From: Blepharisma stoltei | Taxonomy: Eukaryota; Ciliophora; Heterotrichea; Heterotrichida; Blepharismidae | Length of the DNA: 64,000 bases | Direction of reading: 5' to 3' | Assembly (NCBI GenBank): GCA_914767885.1 | Contig: CAJZBQ010000061.1 | Coordinates: 248,001 to 312,000 of the forward strand | Part shown: positions 59,801-64,000 of the stretch, piece by piece | Layout of the letters: the number at the start of each line of letters is the position of its first letter | Numbering within the stretch: the stretch's first letter is position 1 | Translations under genes and position numbers: made by a program | The notes under the pieces: generated by a model | The model's database searches: none | What the model saw: the letters and a program-made list of their open reading frames with translations, nothing else | What the model was told of the DNA's origin: nothing

Positions 59801-62800
59801 TAAACTGCTGATGAGCTTAGTTGAGCGCCTATAGTCATTGTGGTATATAGTCCTTGATCTTGCAAAGCTTTAGATCCTGCCGCTTCAGACGAGTCAAATA
59901 TTCCATTTATATAGCAAGACAGCATATTAGAACTGCTTTGGATGTTTTCTAAAGTAAATACTAGATGGCTTCATTCATAATTATTTAGTAAGCCTTGGCA
60001 CATAAAAACAATTGGCGAAGAATCTATAGTAATTAGAATTGCTGGTTTACTGCTTATTATATAAATTGCGTAAAATGTTGAAATCTATATTAAAATGGCA
60101 GCCCTTGTCTCAGTTCCTGCAGCCTGCAGGCTTCACAAAACACCAAGGACTTTGTCGAATGTAGAAGTGTGCATTCAGGTGGTTTTTGGCTAATTAGTGA
60201 AATGAAAAAGCTTGGTGACAGTTCAGTCTAACATCCAGATTAATTATTTCTTATAGATGATAAAACTTGAAAGTTGGAAAAAGGGGCTATAAGAGTAAGA
60301 GACCAATCAATCATTTCTCTAGTACAAAAGCAGGCATTGCGCTCTGGTCCGCTTATTTTCATCGTGCTAAAAAAAGATGATAAAATTCGGTTTTAAAATT
60401 TTCTGAAAGACTAAACATTAGCAAGCGAGGAAGTTCATGCCCTTGTCCAAAGGAGTAGCACAGTGAAGGTTTGTGCGAACTGCATGCAAGTGGTGGTACG
60501 ATAATGGTTAAGAGGAGTAGGAGTCACCTGTGAACCTGCAAAGGACTCTCAATAATTAATTTAACGCCCCCCTTTAAATTAGATAAAATTTTCATTGTTT
60601 TTGGTAAATTAAACACCCCTTTAAATTTTTAATTTTTTATTGGGAAAATTTAATAGTATAATAATTTCAATATAAATTGCTTTGGCACACTTTAATGGAG
60701 AGAGCTCAAGTAGAATGCTATTTAAAACTCTTAGCAAGCTGAATTTATTAAATATGTGAATGAACTCTTTATAAAATATATATATATTCAATATATTTTT
60801 AAAAAATTTTATATATAATTTTAAAAAAAATATCCCTTTAAATTGAAACTGATATTTTTGTTCCAATTTAAAGAGGGAATAAGTAAGTATAAAAATGTTG
60901 AGTAATTATCAGAGATATTATGTTTTGAGAGTATTGCAGAATAGGTAGTTTCGGCGTTTAACCATATAGAAATAGTAAAATTAGAAGCGATTACAAGCTG
61001 CGGTGAAGTGTAGTTTGAGTACTCAGGCAACCTTAAAACTGAAGATTTCCCGTTAAAATAGAAACCTCTTAAATAAGCAGGAATAGGATCATCAGCCTCA
61101 TAATCTGGATAAAACTGCTTGGTAGACCCAGTTACAACTGGAATTGAGCTGGCTTTATCATAAATTACTCCATTCAGAACACTCAGAGTATTCAAATCTA
61201 AATCAAAAATCATTTCCTCAACAAGTGTACATGCTGTTGCAGACTTTGAATATCCCAAAGGACAGCTAAGTGTGCAAATTCCTGATACTATGTAACGTCC
61301 ATCAGCACATGTTAAGCAATCCAAGTAAGTTGACCCTTTGCAAGTTTTGCATGTGGATTCACATACCTCACAGCTCTCATTATTAGTATTTCAATAGTAT
61401 CCTGAGTTGCATTGGCAGCTTGTCCCTAATAAACTTGCGTTTGTTTTGCAAGTAATGCATGTGCTTGTATAGTCGTCACAGATCTCACATATGACATCTT
61501 GGCAAAGGTTGCAATTTTTATCAGCTCTTACGCAGCCCTTACTTGAGCATTCAGATAAGCATGATGCACAGCTGCTACCACTTCAGTATTTGTCTATATT
61601 GCAACTGTACAAGCAAGCATTAGAGTTATCAATTGGGCATAAGGAACATCCTATGCAAGTAGTTAATGTTAAAGAAGTTACAGACAAAGTATTATAGACT
61701 TTTAGATCTCATAAAAACCCATTAAAGAAAGATTGTAGATTTGAAGAGTCTAAGTAACTTGCTCCAATTGTTATTAAAAATGAGTTTTCTAAATCAACAA
61801 ACCAGCTTGGATGCAAGTCTCCTGAGCTATCAATATTTGTATTTGTGGTCAGACTAATTGACTGCTTAGGAGTTGTGCTGACATCTGAAACTGCTGAAAT
61901 AAAATTTCACTGAGAAAGTGAAGCCCTTAGTGAAAGATTTGAACTTGTAAAAGTAATAATAGTGGTATCTCGCAGAGTTAAAGTAAGTGATGGAAATTTG
62001 TTTTTTAGCTCAAATGTTATATATGCGCCGAAAGATCCATTGTCTTGTTTTGAAAAAATAACACCTGTATCAGAAATTGGCATAATTCATGCTGAAATTA
62101 CAAATTTTGGAGAAAACGTTAGCAATGGTGGTGGAGTATGCAATTTTAATTGAATATAGTCAGAATTTAAAAATATTAAATATTTTTATATATATGATAT
62201 ACAATTACTTGAAATAAAATTTATTAAACTAATCTAAATTTTATAAAATAGGTAAATATTTCCTATATGTAAATGCTTATTCTCATTAAATATATAATTT
62301 TTACTTCAAGTTAGATGAGTAAACAAAATAAGACTTATTAATAATATTTATTAAACATTATTAATTGAACAGATAAACTCAATATTTAATTTTATAAACT
62401 CTAAGACAGGAAAAGGTATACTTGAATAAGGAGGTAGCTGCATATAAGATGATCCAGTAAAATAATAGCCTCTATGTATAGCTGCTATGGGATCAGTCGA
62501 ATCATAAGTAGGATAAAATGTATTATCTTTTCCAGTAAGCACTGGAATATTTGACTCCAAATCATTAACTATGTCTTTAATTTGGTGTGGCATTAAATTA
62601 AAAACAAAATAATTAGTATAAGCTGAATCACTGTCACATATATACTAAATTCCTGGGGATAGCGCGGAATACGCTATCCCCAGGACCAACCGGGATCGGA
62701 TCCACACATGGAACGGGGGTCCCATGCGTGGATCCATTTTTGACATGTGAGATATTTACTTTCACGTGTCAAAAATGGATCCACACATGGAACCCTCGTT

Positions 62801-64000
62801 CCATGTGGGATCCGATCCCGGTTGGGTCCTGGGGATAGCGTATTCCGCGTTATCCCCAGGAATTTTCTATATCTCCATTTTCGAGCTTGATAACGTCACC
62901 AGCTGGCCCAAAAAAAGGCTAAGCCTGTGGCCGTCTGAGACTTTAAAAATTAATTATTTAACTAAGAAGCATGTATAGCCGATAGGGCAAAATGGCATGC
63001 ACAAAGACTGAATCAAATAATACCCTGATGCACATATAAGACAGCTATCAAATTCAGGGCTTGAACAAGTAGAACAAATTGAATCACAAAGTTCACAGCT
63101 CTGAGGACTAGAAACTCATACTGCATTTGTTGAGCATTGACAATGACCATTTACTTTATAAGCATTTGTAATGCAGCTTGTGCATTCTCCATCAAATGTG
63201 GTGCATGAGTAGCATTCTTTATCCCTGCAAAGCACACATGCTAAATCGCTAACACATCCATGTACGCAGCTTGTCAGGCATTGTTTGCAGCTGTCTGGAT
63301 ACTCATTTAATGCACAGTTACTTAAACATTGAAGACTTGAAGGGCAAGAAGCACAGCCAGTGTTGCATGAAGAGGTTGCATAGTCATCTGTCTGATAAGT
63401 ATAAGAGTTATATATCATTACTCTAGCTATAAACCCATAGTGTCCTGATGCTACATGATTTTCATCATTTCCTATATAAAGAGTCCCTGAAATGGTATCT
63501 TTAAAATAAATTAAAGCAGAAGTGGTAATATAATTAATCAAGGTTGCGTTTATATAGAGGTTTAAAGTAGTTTTGCCGTCAGTTTGAACTTGTCCTGTAA
63601 AGCTTAAAAAATTCCAATTATTAATAATACTTGAGGAGGCTGATAAAGTAGTTAATGACGAGTCTGAAAAATATATAGAAAGCTGAGGGTATCCTGATGA
63701 GTCTATAATTACTTTTAAAATTTCTGATGAAGTATATTTAGTCATAAGAATCCCAGCTCCCAATGGCTTAGCCCATATAGAAATTGAGAAAGATGGTGAT
63801 ATCATGACTGTAGAATGGATATAGTCGTTTAGGTGAAAATAATAGCCTCGCTTATAAGAAGGAATCGGGTCATTTGTATCAGATCAATTAGGATAAACAT
63901 TTGCGCTCACAGAGCCTATGCTAAAACTAGAAACAGTGTCAAGATGGACCTGATCTGTTAAATCAAGACTGATAGCTAAATTTGTTGAAAAATCGCAAGC
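56858..64000 (-). CDS. Paralog F: LamG / cysteine-rich repeat protein with C-terminal multi-pass membrane domain (N-terminal part outside window)
   Basis: Stop TAA 56858-56860. Leftmost is the membrane domain (58149-56858), with helices matching E almost residue for residue, ending in a basic tail (HPKKVER). Then comes the juxtamembrane domain 58580-58160, cysteine-rich repeat 59740-58590, LamG 61230-59760, Cys 61650-61250, LamG 62640-61680, Cys 63370-62980 and part of a further LamG to the right edge. By comparison with E these are modules 5 to 7. Insertions at 57182, 58666, 60079, 62137 and 62636 interrupt it. F is the empty-site control for two retroposons and one palindromic element in E, so E and F are close sisters. 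Function unknown. Confidence 0.87.
57182..57440. mobile_element. MITE-like IES (257 bp), gene F membrane domain
   Basis: TA at 57182 and 57439. Ends GCTCTCACTCTTATTTAG then TAAACAAAAC, and reversed ACTCCTATTTACTAATCAA, an imperfect inverted repeat. Gene E is the empty site (42955-42970). It may be a third variant of the C-rich architecture with a weaker C-run. Confidence 0.85.
58666..59344. mobile_element. IES (677 bp) with nested SINE-like copy, gene F cysteine-rich repeat
   Basis: TA at 58666 and 59343; removal gives ESLTKCNAC, as in E. Left end TCCCTCTTTTAAGAG, right end TTTTGGGGGG. Inside, about 58858-59300 is a GC-rich retroposon with TTAAG units at the left and subfamily boxes shared with 33592 and 56107. 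Confidence 0.8.
60079..60901. mobile_element. Composite IES (820 bp) with SINE-like copy and second-family MITE, gene F LamG 7
   Basis: AAAATGTTGA lies on both sides and holds TGA but no TA. Joining the TGA copies gives NYSTFYAIYIISSKP, in register with the other paralogs. Left part: an insert starting AAAATGGCAGCC (60091-60545). Right part (60566-60890): ends CGCCCCCCTTTAAATTAG and, reversed, TTCCCTCTTTAAATTGG followed by AACAAAA. Confidence 0.75.
62137..62420. other. IES (282 bp) in gene F LamG 6
   Basis: Joining TA at 62137 to TA at 62419 gives PPYSSTPPPLLTF, in frame and of the same length as PPYGSISSPLLTF in E. The interior is AT-rich with no clear end repeats. Confidence 0.82.
62636..62976. 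mobile_element. Composite insertion with palindromic CCACATGG-type element, gene F LamG 6
   Basis: A strong palindrome (about 62646-62866): arms TTCCTGGGGATAGCGCGGAA / TTCCGCGTTATCCCCAGGAA, then GGATCGGATCCACACATGGA against its complement, with a centre of TGACATGTGAG / TTTCACGTGTCA. To its right, about 100 bp (62875-62970) also fail to align with other paralogs. I could not find one TA pair that restores the frame, so two events are likely. Confidence 0.72.

Noticed and set aside
1-64000. Reading the genes as pseudogenes because of many TGA and frame breaks
   Set aside because: TGA sits in Trp columns, and the frame breaks coincide with TA/TNA-bounded inserts absent from paralogs. Only the single-base shift in C stays unexplained.
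1-64000. Inserts as spliceosomal introns
   Set aside because: They lack GT..AG ends, have TA or TNA direct repeats or target duplicates, and many are palindromic mobile elements. I found no 15-16 nt introns in the stretches I aligned.

Overview
This window reads as germline (micronuclear) DNA of a heterotrich ciliate, most like Blepharisma. Three things seen in the sequence support this. (1) All real coding sequence is on the minus strand. It reads through TGA wherever a paralogous copy has TGG (Trp), while TAA and TAG act as stops, so the code is UGA=Trp. (2) The coding frames are cut by many AT-rich or palindromic inserts. Removing each one between two TA (sometimes TNA) repeats restores the frame and matches paralogs that lack the insert, which is how internal eliminated sequences (IESs) behave. 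(3) The most repeated inserts are miniature inverted-repeat elements (MITEs). From memory, MITE-rich IESs and UGA=Trp are known for Blepharisma stoltei. The species is inferred, not proven.

Layout. The window is one head-to-tail array of six paralogous giant genes, all on the minus strand: A (1-4188, C-terminal part off the left edge), B (4880-15861), C (16689-27800), D (30957-40934), E (42113-55899) and F (56858-64000, N-terminal part off the right edge). Short AT-rich spacers separate them, except for about 3.2 kb between C and D. After IES removal the complete genes would encode roughly 2,600-3,000 residues. Each has a signal peptide, then up to seven alternating modules of a LamG/concanavalin-like beta-sandwich and a furin/GFR-like cysteine-rich repeat, then a juxtamembrane beta-rich domain, then a conserved C-terminal region with about seven hydrophobic helices. 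They look like large multi-pass surface proteins with a modular ectodomain; ligand and function are unknown.

Mobile load. At least 34 insertions interrupt the genes. I see: a C-rich palindromic MITE family (ends CTCCCCC..TCCGTGAGC..GAACAAAA); a second MITE family with different inner ends (CTCCCCC..TTTAAATTG..GAACAAAA), several copies flanked by TGA or TTA rather than only TA; TA-flanked palindromic elements full of CCACATGTGG-like boxes; short unique IESs of about 74-160 bp; and a GC-richer retroposon (SINE-like) family that starts AAATAAAATGGCG, ends in short TTAAG/TAATC-like repeats and makes 10-17 bp target duplications. Retroposon copies sit inside exons or inside other IESs, and in most a TA or TGA in or beside the duplication allows in-frame removal. 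The array therefore shows selfish DNA accumulating in expressed genes because it is removed when the somatic nucleus forms.

I saw no tRNA, rRNA or CRISPR, no plus-strand gene I can support, and no very short spliceosomal intron in the stretches I aligned. All family names are from reading the sequence, not from searches.
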